64,000 bases of DNA from an uncultured Bacteroidales bacterium (GCA_946184615.1 CAMHFN010000005.1:55182-119181), one strand, 5' to 3'. Positions 41,614-51,173 are shown, counted from the first letter of the stretch. Translations and numbers: made by a program. Notes: generated from the sequence alone by a model not told the origin.

Positions 41614-43845
41614 ATGAAAACCATCAAATCCCTATTAATCCTTTCTTTATGGTCTTTGATGACCACAGGCTTTGCACAAAAGGTCATCGAAGGCACCGTC
41701 TACGAAGAAGTCGACGGTAAAAAACAACCTCTTCCGGGGGTCAACGTCTATTGGAAGATCGCCAATGTGGGTACGGTCACCGACACACAAGGCCATTATA
41801 GCATTGAATTGCATCCCACCTATAAATGTCTGGTTTTTAGCTTTGTGGGTTACGAAAACGACACAGTGCACCACATGGCCGAGCCCCAGCATTACGACCA
41901 TGTGATGAGTAAACCGCTCACTTTAAGCGAAGTGGAGATTGCTGCTCGCCAAAAAGCCCAATACGTCAACACCATCGACCCACATATCATTGAGCATATC
42001 ACAGGCGAAGCTCTTCGTCGCTGTGCTTGCTGTAGCCTCGCAGAGAGTTTCGAAACCAATGCTTCCGTCGATGTGGCTTATTCCGATGCGGTCACGGGTG
42101 CCAAGCAGATTGAACTCCTTGGCCTCAGCGGTCTCTATACCCAGATGATGACAGAGAACATGCCCAACTTCCGAGGGTTGGCCTCAGCTTTTGGATTGGG
42201 CTATGTGCCGGGTACCTGGATGCACGGCATCTCGGTCTCCAAAGGCACTTCGTCGGTCCGTAACGGCTATGAGTCCATCAGCGGACAAATCAACGTCGAT
42301 TTCAAAGAACCCCAAGACGATCACTCAGAAAAGGTGTTTGTCAATGGATTCGTCAACACCATGGCCATGACGGAGTTGAATTTCAACACCCGTGTCAACG
42401 TGGGCGAGCGTGACGGCCTGTTGTTGTTGGGCCATGTCGGCCATAACTTCATGAAGATGGACGGCAACGGCGATGGCTTCCTCGATGATCCAGTCACCAC
42501 CCAGTATAGTGCGTTCCTCCGTTACAATCACCCGAATACCGGCCATTTTGGCTGCAAATTGGGGGTCAAAGCATTAAAGGAAAACCGTCTTAGCGGACAA
42601 ATGGACTTTGATCCTAAACGTCGTGGTGAAACAGGCTATGATCGTTACGGCATCGGCATCAACACCGAACGTTATGAGGCCTTCGCCAAAACGGGTTTCA
42701 TCTTCGATCGGCCTGAGACCAGCCTCGGCATCCAACAGCAGTTCACCTATCATAAGATGGACTCTTACTTTGGCCTTACCGACTATAATGCCAAACAACT
42801 GTCCTACTACGCCAACCTCCTGTTTGACTCGTACATCGTCAACACCCATCACAAATACTCGGTCGGAGCCAGCTATTCTTATGACAACTACGATGAACGG
42901 CTCAACGACAGCGTGATGCGCCGGGTGGAGCAGGTGCCCGGTGCCTTTGCGGAATATGTCTTCAGCGACGACCATCATTGGACCGTCATAGGTGGTTTTC
43001 GGGCTGACTACAACACCTATTACAACCAATGGTGCTACACCCCACGCCTCCATGTGCGTTTCCGTACCCATGACGAGCTGGCGTTGCGCCTCTCGGCAGG
43101 AAGAGGCTACCGCTCACCCAATGTGCTGGCCGAGAACTCCACCATGTTCGCTTCCTCAAGGCAGATCCTGTTTCTGGATACTCCGAAGATGGAAGAAGCT
43201 TGGAACTTCGGTATAAACCTTTCAAAGCATTTCGATGTGGGGGAGAAGGAAATCCAACTGTTATTGGATGCTTATCGCACCGACTTCGTTAACCAAATCG
43301 TCCTCGACCGTGATGCGAACGCCCACCAGATCCGTATCTATAATCTTGATGGCAAATCCTACTCCAACTGTGCCCAGATCCAACTTGATTACGAACTGTT
43401 CCGTAATTTTGACGTGTCGGCTGCCTTCCGTTACACCGATGTGAAGATGACGATTGCCGATAGCTTGCGGGAGAAGCCCTTCGTGAACCGTTACAAAGGC
43501 TTGCTCACCCTTTCCTATGCCCCGGGTACATGGCAGTTCGATCTTATCACCCAATTCAACGGCGATAGCCGCATCCCCGACATGAGTGGCAACGCCACCG
43601 CTGTGGCCGATGGACAGGTGCAAGAACGCTCTCCCTTCTATGTCATTATGAATGCCCAAATCACCAAGAAACTGGGTGAACATTGGGAGTTATATGCTGG
43701 TGGCGAGAACCTGACCAACTACAAGCAAAACCATCCGTTGGTAGCAGCCTCCGAGCCCTTTGGCAACGATTTTGATGCCTCCATGGTGTGGGGTCCGCTG
43801 AGCGGCATCAGGGGATATTTCGGATTCAGGTTCCAGATGAAGTGA
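41614..43845 (+). CDS. TonB-dependent outer membrane receptor, metal-type
   Basis: A 743-residue receptor with signal peptide, an N-terminal carboxypeptidase-regulatory-like domain (about residues 25-100, G-V-N-V-Y-W...S-F-V-G-Y-E-N), a plug with the unusual R-R-C-A-C-C-S-L-A-E-S-F-E-T-N-A-S-V-D block and G-L-S-G-L-Y, then a beta-barrel ending in F-G-F-R-F-Q-M-K with aromatic C-terminus. The Cys-rich block near the plug start is typical of receptors next to HYC_CC_PP proteins. Import of a metal or metal complex is inferred from the neighbour at 41031. The ATG of M-K-T-I-K-S was chosen because it starts the signal peptide. Confidence 0.88.
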   Translation: MKTIKSLLILSLWSLMTTGFAQKVIEGTVYEEVDGKKQPLPGVNVYWKIANVGTVTDTQGHYSIELHPTYKCLVFSFVGYENDTVHHMAEPQHYDHVMSKPLTLSEVEIAARQKAQYVNTIDPHIIEHITGEALRRCACCSLAESFETNASVDVAYSDAVTGAKQIELLGLSGLYTQMMTENMPNFRGLASAFGLGYVPGTWMHGISVSKGTSSVRNGYESISGQINVDFKEPQDDHSEKVFVNGFVNTMAMTELNFNTRVNVGERDGLLLLGHVGHNFMKMDGNGDGFLDDPVTTQYSAFLRYNHPNTGHFGCKLGVKALKENRLSGQMDFDPKRRGETGYDRYGIGINTERYEAFAKTGFIFDRPETSLGIQQQFTYHKMDSYFGLTDYNAKQLSYYANLLFDSYIVNTHHKYSVGASYSYDNYDERLNDSVMRRVEQVPGAFAEYVFSDDHHWTVIGGFRADYNTYYNQWCYTPRLHVRFRTHDELALRLSAGRGYRSPNVLAENSTMFASSRQILFLDTPKMEEAWNFGINLSKHFDVGEKEIQLLLDAYRTDFVNQIVLDRDANAHQIRIYNLDGKSYSNCAQIQLDYELFRNFDVSAAFRYTDVKMTIADSLREKPFVNRYKGLLTLSYAPGTWQFDLITQFNGDSRIPDMSGNATAVADGQVQERSPFYVIMNAQITKKLGEHWELYAGGENLTNYKQNHPLVAASEPFGNDFDASMVWGPLSGIRGYFGFRFQMK

Positions 43846-43877
43846 GCAGTTTGGCGCAAAGATAAATGAAATATAAT

Positions 43878-43906
43878 ATTAATACAATAGCGTATTAATT
43901 TTTTAT
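43878..43906. terminator. possible terminator between receptor and ROK genes
   Basis: ATTAATAC-AATAGC-GTATTAAT, a perfect 8-bp AT-rich stem followed by a T run on the plus strand. It lies between two convergent genes. The low GC content of the stem makes function uncertain. Confidence 0.4.
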
Positions 43907-43934
43907 TCGAATAGAAATCTTATAAAAACAATAC

Positions 43935-44888
43935 TTATTTATTCTTCGTGAGAGCTGCGGCACCCAGGATCGCTGCTTCGTTGCCAGGGAGTTCCGAGAC
44001 TCTGATCTCCACGCTGCCCTTGAAGACAAAACAGAGATTCTTCTCGAACGACTCGCGTACGGGTCTCAGCAGTACTTCACCGGCTTTTACGGGACCGCCC
44101 ATGAGGAAGATGGCCTCGGGGCTGCTGAATGCCACAGCGTTGGCCATCGCCAACCCGAGCCACTGTCCAGTTCGCTCAAAGATCATCAAAGCCAATGAAT
44201 CCCCAGCGTTGGCGGCATCCCCCACGTGTTTGCTGGTCAGTTCCTCACGCGTCATCTGAGCTAACGGTCCGTCATACTCTGGATGCTCTGCCAGCACCTT
44301 CAAGGCCGTGGCACGTATGCCCGTTGCGGAGGCGTAGGTCTCCAAACAGCCCTTGCGTCCACAGCCGCATTGGCGACCATTGGGATCCACGATGGCGTGT
44401 CCCAACTCCCCAGCATTGCCCGTCTTGCCGTGCAGCAGCTTTCCATCGATGACAATGCCACTGCCTACGCCTGTGCCCAAAGTGAACATGATGAAGTTCT
44501 TCATCCCCTTGGCCCCACCATAGACCAACTCGCCGTAGGCGGCGGCATTGGCATCGTTAGAGACGGTCACAGGTACATCGAGGTACTTGTGTATCAAAGC
44601 GTTCAAGTCGGTGGTTCCTCTGAAATTCAGGTTGGTGGCATTGTCGATGCAGCCGGTATAGTAATTGCCCATCGGAGCAGCGATGCCCACTCCGTCGATG
44701 GTGGCCACATGTTCCTCCTCCATCATCTCTCTGATCTTTCTGCAGATGTCGGCCACATATAGGTCGGCATCATAGTATTTTGCCGTGGGCAGGTTATTAC
44801 GCGCTACGCAATGGCCGTCAGCGCTTACCAGTCCGATATCAGTGTTCGTCCCACCGATATCAATGCCAATAGAATAGGTGTTTGTCAT
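43935..44888 (-). CDS. ROK-family sugar kinase (glucokinase-like)
   Basis: A 317-residue ROK kinase. N-terminal phosphate loop Y-S-I-G-I-D-I-G-G-T-N-T-D-I-G; sugar-site segment V-S-N-D-A-N-A-A-A-Y-G-E; ATP loop F-T-L-G-T-G-V-G-S-G; and the zinc-binding ROK signature C-G-C-G-R-K-G-C-L-E-T-Y. It phosphorylates a hexose, most likely glucose, at the 6-hydroxyl; N-acetylmannosamine or allose are alternatives. A longer in-frame start exists (44933), but M-T-N-T-Y-S directly before the first strand is the better start. Confidence 0.92.
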   Translation of the reverse strand: MTNTYSIGIDIGGTNTDIGLVSADGHCVARNNLPTAKYYDADLYVADICRKIREMMEEEHVATIDGVGIAAPMGNYYTGCIDNATNLNFRGTTDLNALIHKYLDVPVTVSNDANAAAYGELVYGGAKGMKNFIMFTLGTGVGSGIVIDGKLLHGKTGNAGELGHAIVDPNGRQCGCGRKGCLETYASATGIRATALKVLAEHPEYDGPLAQMTREELTSKHVGDAANAGDSLALMIFERTGQWLGLAMANAVAFSSPEAIFLMGGPVKAGEVLLRPVRESFEKNLCFVFKGSVEIRVSELPGNEAAILGAAALTKNK

Positions 44889-44933
44889 GATGATTGTTGT
44901 TGATTGAGTTGCTAAAATACAAAAAGTTTTCAT

Positions 44934-44941
44934 TACCTTTG
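44934..44941 (+). promoter_or_regulatory. TAnnTTTG promoter box for the 44975 operon
   Basis: TACCTTTG, 33 bp before the ATG at 44975, with a TTG about 22 bp upstream. Confidence 0.5.
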
Positions 44942-44974
44942 CTCCAATAATTCAACAAAAATACTTAGCAACAC

Positions 44975-46042
44975 ATGAGACGACTGTTTTTATTCCTGTG
45001 TTTGGTGGCATTAGTGATGCCAGCAAAGGCTCAGCCAAAAGGCTTCAAATCGTATTGGAACGAAAAAAACGAATATTCCATCTTTATTCCCGAGGACTTT
45101 GGAGGCATGGGTGAGTCGGATTCGGGCGATGGCCAAATCTTTGTCTCTCCTGATGGCGACACCCACATCCAAGTCTATGGTGGCTACAATGCCCAAGCCA
45201 TTATGGGAACTTCCTTCGATGAGGAGTATCAGGCGACTCTCAAAAAACTCAATGACCGCAAAGTTCAGATCATCGATTCAGGTACTGCCGATGACCCGTA
45301 TGAAGAATTCGATAGGGACTACACCGTTGAATATGTCGAAGCGGGTTTGTTTCACTCCCTTCGTTCCGTCTGGTGGGGCGATCACTATGCCACAGTGGAT
45401 TTTTGGTGCTATTTGGAAGACAAGGCGCGTTACGAAGAAGAACCAACCATTGATGTCATCGTCTATTCATTGGGACCCAATGACGGCACTTTTAAATCTG
45501 AGGCGAACATGGTGCGCGAATGGTGCTCCGGGGAGGACTATTCCCTCAATGTCTATGTCAATGGAACACTTGAACCTCAAGGGAAACAGCCTACCATTGA
45601 AGAACTCTTCTTGAGTTTTGCCGTCTCAAACCAAACTCCTCTCACCATGATGGGTTTGGAAAAAATCAATGATCCGACTTACGATTTCGAAGACATCGTG
45701 GAATGGATCCTCGATAACAAAAACAACTATCTAATGTATCAACTGGTGAGCGACAGCGACTATTGGATCGAAGCCTGCTCATGGGACAAAGACAATGGAC
45801 ACAAGCTCTTTGTCATCAATTACAACGCACCCAATCAGGTACTGCTGTGCTTCGACTATGAACCCAAAGAACAGGTGCTTTACCCGGATCATACGACGCT
45901 CCAGTTGCTTCAGAACATGCCCCAAGCCATCGTTCGCTTGCCTCATGAAGGGGAGACCCTGGAGGTCTATTATTATAAAGATCTTTCTAAAGTTGTTCGT
46001 CGTTTAACCTGGGACGGAAAAAAGTTTGAAAGCGTCCCGTAA
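44975..46042 (+). CDS. secreted protein of unknown function
   Basis: A 355-residue protein with a clear signal peptide (cleavage about residue 20, after P-A-K-A). The mature part has a beta-rich N-terminal half (F-I-P-E-D-F-G-G-M-G, then V-Y-G-G-Y-N) and a more helical second half; there is no lipobox and no T9SS tail. I do not recognise a family. It lies 21 bp upstream of the M64 peptidase gene and shares the promoter at 44934, so it may be part of the same secreted or periplasmic system. Confidence 0.55.
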   Translation: MRRLFLFLCLVALVMPAKAQPKGFKSYWNEKNEYSIFIPEDFGGMGESDSGDGQIFVSPDGDTHIQVYGGYNAQAIMGTSFDEEYQATLKKLNDRKVQIIDSGTADDPYEEFDRDYTVEYVEAGLFHSLRSVWWGDHYATVDFWCYLEDKARYEEEPTIDVIVYSLGPNDGTFKSEANMVREWCSGEDYSLNVYVNGTLEPQGKQPTIEELFLSFAVSNQTPLTMMGLEKINDPTYDFEDIVEWILDNKNNYLMYQLVSDSDYWIEACSWDKDNGHKLFVINYNAPNQVLLCFDYEPKEQVLYPDHTTLQLLQNMPQAIVRLPHEGETLEVYYYKDLSKVVRRLTWDGKKFESVP

Positions 46043-46063
46043 GAATGCCTTATCCGTAGAAAA

Positions 46064-47335
46064 ATGAAACGTTGTTTTTTATTCTTATTCGTCCTGTTGC
46101 CCACCCTGTCTTGGGCACAATTCGACACTTGGTTTGAACCTGCCTCGCTTCGCGTGGATTATACCCTCACGGGAAATGACAAATCCACCCATTTTGCCCT
46201 CAAGGAGTTGATTAAAGAGCCCTATTGGAGCGGCTCCAAAACCAACCTTATCGACAATTTGGAGTTTGGCAACTACATCGTAAAGGTCTATGAACCTGGC
46301 ACGGATCATTTGCTGTTTTCCAAAGGTTATCAGAATCTCTATGGCGAGTGGCAGACCACCGAGGAGGCAACGAAAGTCACCAAAACCTTTGAGGAATCAG
46401 TCATCGTGCCGTTCCCCAAGAAACAGGTTGAAGTGGTGCTCTATCGCAAGGACTGGGAAGACCATTTGATCGAAGGAATGCGACTGACCGTGTCACCCGA
46501 CGACTATTTCATTCGTACCTCCGATCCTCTGGGGCTGCCGGTTTATGAGGCTTGGATTGGCAACAGCGATATCACTAAGGCGGTCGATATCGTCATCCTT
46601 CCCGAAGGGTACACTCAAGCCGAGATGGGCAAATTCGTCAAAGATTGTGACTTCTTTGTCAAAAGTCTTTTCGACTATGCCCCTTACGACCGTTACAAGA
46701 ACAGTTTTAACATCCGTGGCCTGATGGCTCCCTCGCAAGATTCTGGATGTACGGAGCCCGGTGATCGGGTGTATAAGAACACGGTGATGCGCTTCAGCTA
46801 TTGGACATTCGACTCGGAACGATATTGCATGACAACGGATAACCGCGACCTCCGTGATCTCGCAGGACAGGTGCCTTATGATCAAATCTATGTGCTCATC
46901 AACAGTCAAAAATATGGTGGTGGAGGCATCTATAACTTTTATTGTTCCAGTGCTGCCAGTAACAGCTTCTCGGGCGACATCATCGTTCATGAGTTCGGAC
47001 ATGGCTTCGCAGGTCTGGCGGATGAGTATTACGATGACTCCACGAGCTATGGCGACTTCTATAACAATGACATCGAGCCTTGGGAACCCAACATCACCAC
47101 GTTGGTGAACTTCGATGCCAAATGGAAGGATATGGTAAACAAAAAGACGCCGGTGCCTACTCCCCGTGAGCCGAAATATGAACAAACAATCGGTGTCTTC
47201 GAAGGGGGTGGCTATGAAAAAGAAGGGGTTTACAGCCCCCGTATGGACTGCCTGATGAAGACCTTCAATGGGCATGAGTTCTGCCCCGTCTGTCAACGCG
47301 CTATTGAACGTATGATCCTCTATTATTCTGAATGA
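46064..47335 (+). CDS. M64-family zinc metallopeptidase (IgA peptidase-like)
   Basis: A 423-residue secreted protein with signal peptide (cleavage about residue 18). The zinc motif is H309-E310-F-G-H313-G-F-A-G-L-A-D-E-Y, matching M64 peptidases, whose founder cleaves IgA in Clostridium ramosum; the N-terminal M64_N-like domain and S-D-I-T-K-A-V-D-I-V-I-L-P-E-G-Y-T are also typical. M64 proteins in Bacteroidota are common and their substrates mostly unknown. There is no T9SS sorting domain, so it may be periplasmic or exported by another route. It ends one base before cvpA. Confidence 0.88.
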   Translation: MKRCFLFLFVLLPTLSWAQFDTWFEPASLRVDYTLTGNDKSTHFALKELIKEPYWSGSKTNLIDNLEFGNYIVKVYEPGTDHLLFSKGYQNLYGEWQTTEEATKVTKTFEESVIVPFPKKQVEVVLYRKDWEDHLIEGMRLTVSPDDYFIRTSDPLGLPVYEAWIGNSDITKAVDIVILPEGYTQAEMGKFVKDCDFFVKSLFDYAPYDRYKNSFNIRGLMAPSQDSGCTEPGDRVYKNTVMRFSYWTFDSERYCMTTDNRDLRDLAGQVPYDQIYVLINSQKYGGGGIYNFYCSSAASNSFSGDIIVHEFGHGFAGLADEYYDDSTSYGDFYNNDIEPWEPNITTLVNFDAKWKDMVNKKTPVPTPREPKYEQTIGVFEGGGYEKEGVYSPRMDCLMKTFNGHEFCPVCQRAIERMILYYSE

Positions 47336-47336
47336 T

Positions 47337-47861
47337 ATGAATTACATTGACATTGTTATTTTGGTGCTATTGGTCGGTTTCGGACTCCTCGGTTTGCGTA
47401 AGGGCATCATCACCGAAGCGGCTACGTTGTTGGGACTGGGATTGGGCTTGTATGGTGCCTTCCATTTCTCTGACTTCACCGCCAACTTGCTGGTTGAGCG
47501 TGTGTCTATGGATCCGAAATATCTGAATTTGATTTCGTTCGCCGTGACCTTTGTCGTGGTGGCCGTTTTGGTGTTTCTGTTGGGTAAGTTGGTCGCCAAA
47601 ATGGTAAAAGCCATTAATTTGGGTTTTGTTGACAAGCTGGGGGGCTTCCTCTTCGGTCTTGTCAAAGGCGTGTTGATTTGCAGTCTTCTGTTGATGTTGC
47701 TCAACGCGCTCAACCTGAATCATGTGATTAAGGACGAAACCAAGAAGGAGTCGTTGCTTTATCCCTATATGGAACAAGCGGTTCCTTACGTCTATCAAGG
47801 GTTCGATTTGGTAAAGGAGGCTGTGGAGAACGCCACGAGCGACGGGGAGCTTATTCCGTGA
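47337..47861 (+). CDS. CvpA-family membrane protein
   Basis: A 174-residue protein with four hydrophobic helices and the CvpA start M-N-Y-I-D-I-V-I-L-V-L-L-V-G-F-G-L-L-G-L-R-K-G. CvpA proteins are needed for colicin V production in E. coli and for envelope resistance; their biochemical role is unclear. It starts one base after the M64 peptidase stop, so it is probably co-translated. Its 3' end overlaps the convergent OstA-like gene by 11 bp. Confidence 0.88.
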   Translation: MNYIDIVILVLLVGFGLLGLRKGIITEAATLLGLGLGLYGAFHFSDFTANLLVERVSMDPKYLNLISFAVTFVVVAVLVFLLGKLVAKMVKAINLGFVDKLGGFLFGLVKGVLICSLLLMLLNALNLNHVIKDETKKESLLYPYMEQAVPYVYQGFDLVKEAVENATSDGELIP

Positions 47862-49302
47862 TCTCGTCTTTCTCGTTTTGCCTCATTTCAAAGATGTCCT
47901 CTTTGTCCTTGGGCCTTTCCTCTTCACGCCAAACAAATCCTTCCAAATAGCGGTCGCTCTCTTTGAGGTCTTTCTCCGGGTAGAGGGTCTCGTCGATGCC
48001 TTCGTAGTACTTGATGAGCGAGATGCTTTTGTCCTGCATCTCGATACGCATGTTTTTCGAGGACGACTTGTTGATGCCGATCAGGGAGCTGTCGTCTTCG
48101 CGGAGCCAGGAGATGACTTTGGCATCCCCCGTGACTTTTACGTGATGGATGGCGCCGTCGAGGAATTTCGAGACCATGTCGTTGCCGTGGATTTGGTTGT
48201 AGCCTTCGATGCTGTCTTTCGAGATGATGAAGGCCTGGCCGCGTTGAAAGAGGCTATCGACGGCATGGTTGGCGATTTTGATATCGATCCGGTCGCCTGT
48301 CATCTGTGAGTCTTCTGTCCAAAGCACGGGCTTCACGCGCATCTTGATGGTAGAGTCGGCCATGTCGTAGGTCATGGTGTCGCATCGGCCTTGCATGTCC
48401 GATTTATAGAAACACACGTGGCGTCGGCCAATGATTTTTTCTTCTTGGTTCAACTCGGTTTTAAAGTGATAGAACATCGTGTCGGAGGTGACGAAGAGAG
48501 AGTCGCCGCCATCGTAATACACGACGTAGGGGCGATCTGTGGCGAAAGAAAAGCCTTTTTTCTCCCACACTTCAGCATATTGCCCACGCAAGATGACTTT
48601 ATAGGCCGTATCGGTGACTTGGATGTTGTGAACGGCCTTGGAGACGTTTTTCTGGCAGTCATAAAGCATCGAGTCGGCCACAATTTCCTGGTTGTTCTCG
48701 TTTCTCATCAATCCCCCTCCAGTGAACCACATCTTGTCGATACGGGTGTTATAGAATAGGGTATCGGTGTACATCTGGTATTTCGGACTGGTCACCTCCA
48801 CGTCTTTGAAGATACGGAATTCCTTAAGGTCGTCGCGATAGTAGCCGATTTCGCTGACGAGTTTTTTATCGCCCCGTGTAGTGACTCCGTGATGCGGGTA
48901 GGAGGCCAGGTGCAGGTCCCGGTCGTAGGTCATGTATTCGGTCTCAAGCAGTGTGGAGTCGTCCATCATACGCACTTGATCGAAGAACTCAGCAAAGCGG
49001 GTGTTGCCATCGTATTTCATGGTGCGGCTGAACATGTCGATGCTATCGTTCACGTTGATGTGGACGTTTTGGAACGCATCGAAACTGTTCATGGCCTCGT
49101 AGTAATAAGCGCTGTCGCAGTAGAAATGGGTGCTGTCGTGGCGGAGATGCACTGCACCTTTGAGGAGCACAGCATCAATCCCCGCGCTTTTGCTAAGTTG
49201 GTTGGCATGTTCAATATGAATCAGCGTCCGCTCCCGCTCGGGCTCCTGTGCCCAAGCGAGTGTGATGATGAAAACAAATAGTATGATGAACGCTTTTCTC
49301 AT
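47851..49302 (-). CDS. OstA/LptA-like protein
   Basis: A 483-residue secreted protein with signal peptide (cleavage about residue 18). The whole mature part is beta-rich with repeated strands such as V-L-L-K-G-A-V-H-L-R-H-D-S, typical of the OstA/LptA jellyroll that carries LPS across the periplasm. Bacteroidota have such extended OstA-like proteins. The tail is charged and lysine/glutamate-rich. It starts directly after the rsmI stop (no gap), so both belong to one minus-strand operon with the E/P-repeat protein. Confidence 0.78.
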   Translation of the reverse strand: MRKAFIILFVFIITLAWAQEPERERTLIHIEHANQLSKSAGIDAVLLKGAVHLRHDSTHFYCDSAYYYEAMNSFDAFQNVHINVNDSIDMFSRTMKYDGNTRFAEFFDQVRMMDDSTLLETEYMTYDRDLHLASYPHHGVTTRGDKKLVSEIGYYRDDLKEFRIFKDVEVTSPKYQMYTDTLFYNTRIDKMWFTGGGLMRNENNQEIVADSMLYDCQKNVSKAVHNIQVTDTAYKVILRGQYAEVWEKKGFSFATDRPYVVYYDGGDSLFVTSDTMFYHFKTELNQEEKIIGRRHVCFYKSDMQGRCDTMTYDMADSTIKMRVKPVLWTEDSQMTGDRIDIKIANHAVDSLFQRGQAFIISKDSIEGYNQIHGNDMVSKFLDGAIHHVKVTGDAKVISWLREDDSSLIGINKSSSKNMRIEMQDKSISLIKYYEGIDETLYPEKDLKESDRYLEGFVWREEERPKDKEDIFEMRQNEKDEITE

Positions 49303-49977
49303 TTACCCTTCTTCACTTTTCATCACAATCACAATCTCCCCTTTAACGTCTTTTTGGCTGAAATAGTCGATCACTTCGGCAAGGCTTCCTCGAACGTTTT
49401 CTTCGTGGATTTTGGTGAGTTCGCGCGATACACACACTTGACGGTCGGGCCCCATCACTTCCATCAGTTGTTGCAGGGTTTTCACGAGACGGTAAGGCGA
49501 CTCATACAAGATGGTGGTATAGGGGTAAGAGGCGATTTGTTGTATTTTGGTCTGTCGACCTTTTTTGTGGGGCAGGAAGCCTTCGAAGATGAAACGTTCG
49601 GCGGGAAGACCTGAGTTAACGAGGGCAGGCACAAAGGCTGTGGGGCCTGGAAGGCACTCCACTTCGATGCCACGCTGGATGCACTCGCGTACCAACATAT
49701 AGCCTGGGTCGGAGATGGCAGGGGTGCCAGCATCGGTCACCAACGCCATGGTCTCACCGGCCTCAATACGGTCGGCAATAGGATTCACCTGTTGATGTTC
49801 GTTGTTGAGATGAAAAGCAGCCATGGGCTTGCTGATGCCGAGATGGCGCAGCAGGTTTCCCGAGGTGCGGGTGTCTTCAGCAAGGATGACATCCACTTCC
49901 TTGAGGATGCGAATGGCCCTCAAGGTGATGTCCTCAAGGTTGCCAATAGGGGTGGGGACGAGATAGAGGCGGGCCAT
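49303..49977 (-). CDS. rsmI: 16S rRNA (cytidine-1402-2'-O)-methyltransferase RsmI
   Basis: A 224-residue SAM-dependent methyltransferase of the tetrapyrrole-methylase fold. Motifs: YLVPTPIGNLEDITLRA, L-A-E-D-T-R, ALVTDAGTPAISDPGY, and the late V-S-R-E-L-T-K-I-H-E-E. It modifies C1402 in the ribosomal decoding centre. It is shorter than E. coli RsmI, as is common in this phylum. Its ATG overlaps the stop of the E/P-repeat gene by one base (TAATG). Confidence 0.95.
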   Translation of the reverse strand: MARLYLVPTPIGNLEDITLRAIRILKEVDVILAEDTRTSGNLLRHLGISKPMAAFHLNNEHQQVNPIADRIEAGETMALVTDAGTPAISDPGYMLVRECIQRGIEVECLPGPTAFVPALVNSGLPAERFIFEGFLPHKKGRQTKIQQIASYPYTTILYESPYRLVKTLQQLMEVMGPDRQVCVSRELTKIHEENVRGSLAEVIDYFSQKDVKGEIVIVMKSEEG

Positions 49978-51119
49978 TATGCTTCAAACTTACGGTGAAC
50001 CAGTTCCAAAAGCTTTTGGTAAGCCTCGTTGCTGCTGTTCCATTGCAGTTCAATGCGAAGCTCGTTGAGATAGATTAAGGCGCCATTCAAGGTCTTGAGG
50101 TCGTCGAGATTCTCGATGGAGCGGTTGTATTTCTCCATGCTGCCGTTAAACAGCTCGTTGACGAACAGGAATTTGTCGTTGATGCCGATGGCCGACAACA
50201 GGCTCTTTACGGTGCTGTGTTGTAATTTATCGGCCAGGGTGGGGTCGTGTTCTTGTTGTAAGCGGTCGCCCAACGTCTCCACTTCAAAATCATTATCCTG
50301 GAAATTGGGAACGGAGAGCGTTTCCTCCGAAGGTTCTTCCGGTTGTTCTTCTGGTTGTTCTTCTGGTTGTTCTTCTGGTTGTTCTTCTGGGGCGTTGTCC
50401 TCGGGAAATTCAATGCTAGGGATGGACATCTCGATCTCATCGCCTGTGGTGTATACGGAAGAAGCTTCGGTGGACGGCTCCACGGGCTCGAAATTTAGAA
50501 TAAAACCAAAATCATCAGAAGTGTTGTTCTTTTCTTCAATTGGTTCTTCCTCTGTGACAGGTTCTTCCTTCACGATGGGTTCTTCGGCAGGGTCTTCCAC
50601 TTCTTCCACAAAGTAAGCTTCCTCGTTTTCTTCAAAGGGCTCTTCCTCTAGGAGGGGCTCTTCTTCCTCGATAGGTTCTTCTTCCTCTACGACGGGTTTT
50701 TCTTCTATGATGGCCTCCTCTTCTTCTATGATGGCCTCCTCTTCTTCTTTGAAGGGCTCTTCTTCTGCGATGGGTTCTTCTTCTACGACAGGTTCCTCCT
50801 CCTCAATAGGTTCCTCCTCCTCAATAGGTTCTTCCTCCACAACGGGCTCTTCCTCTGCGATCGGTTCTTCTTCGATTCCGAACATGGTCCGAAGGGTGTC
50901 GTCCATTTCTTTTGGTAGCTCTTCTTCTTCACTTCCCACCACTTCCACTCCGCACATTAAGTCGTACAGGGTATGTGTGCGATTCATCATCACGTCAAGG
51001 TCAAGGAGTTCCAAAGGCTTTTCATTACGGATCAGGTAGTCTACTTGTTGATGTAACAAGCTGATTTCCTTCTTGATAGAAATCAAAGTATCTTTTTGCT
51101 CATGGAATTTGTCGTTCAT
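49977..51119 (-). CDS. acidic E/P-repeat protein
   Basis: A 380-residue protein with three parts: an N-terminal coiled-coil-like region (residues 1-60), a low-complexity region (about 80-265) of repeats such as E-E-E-P-I and later E-E-Q-P, and a C-terminal helical domain (about 275-380) with Y-L-N-E-L-R-I-E-L-Q-W-N-S. No membrane segment or signal peptide is visible with the start at M-N-D-K-F, which follows the shared gap to tdk. It is coupled to rsmI by a 1-bp overlap. The repeat DNA is almost all purine on the coding strand. Function unknown; a flexible scaffold is possible. Confidence 0.7.
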   Translation of the reverse strand: MNDKFHEQKDTLISIKKEISLLHQQVDYLIRNEKPLELLDLDVMMNRTHTLYDLMCGVEVVGSEEEELPKEMDDTLRTMFGIEEEPIAEEEPVVEEEPIEEEEPIEEEEPVVEEEPIAEEEPFKEEEEAIIEEEEAIIEEKPVVEEEEPIEEEEPLLEEEPFEENEEAYFVEEVEDPAEEPIVKEEPVTEEEPIEEKNNTSDDFGFILNFEPVEPSTEASSVYTTGDEIEMSIPSIEFPEDNAPEEQPEEQPEEQPEEQPEEPSEETLSVPNFQDNDFEVETLGDRLQQEHDPTLADKLQHSTVKSLLSAIGINDKFLFVNELFNGSMEKYNRSIENLDDLKTLNGALIYLNELRIELQWNSSNEAYQKLLELVHRKFEA

Positions 51120-51134
51120 ATCTGAAGATTTTTT

Positions 51135-51142
51135 TAATTTTG
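51135..51142 (+). promoter_or_regulatory. TAnnTTTG promoter box for tdk
   Basis: TAATTTTG, 31 bp before the tdk ATG at 51174, in the gap shared with the divergent E/P-repeat gene. Confidence 0.4.
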
Positions 51143-51173
51143 TAAAAATACAAAGAATTAAATTATCACGGGC

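Noticed and set aside
50330..50900. Possible CRISPR or satellite repeat
   Set aside because: Short degenerate units encoding E-E-E-P in frame; no constant repeat with unique spacers.
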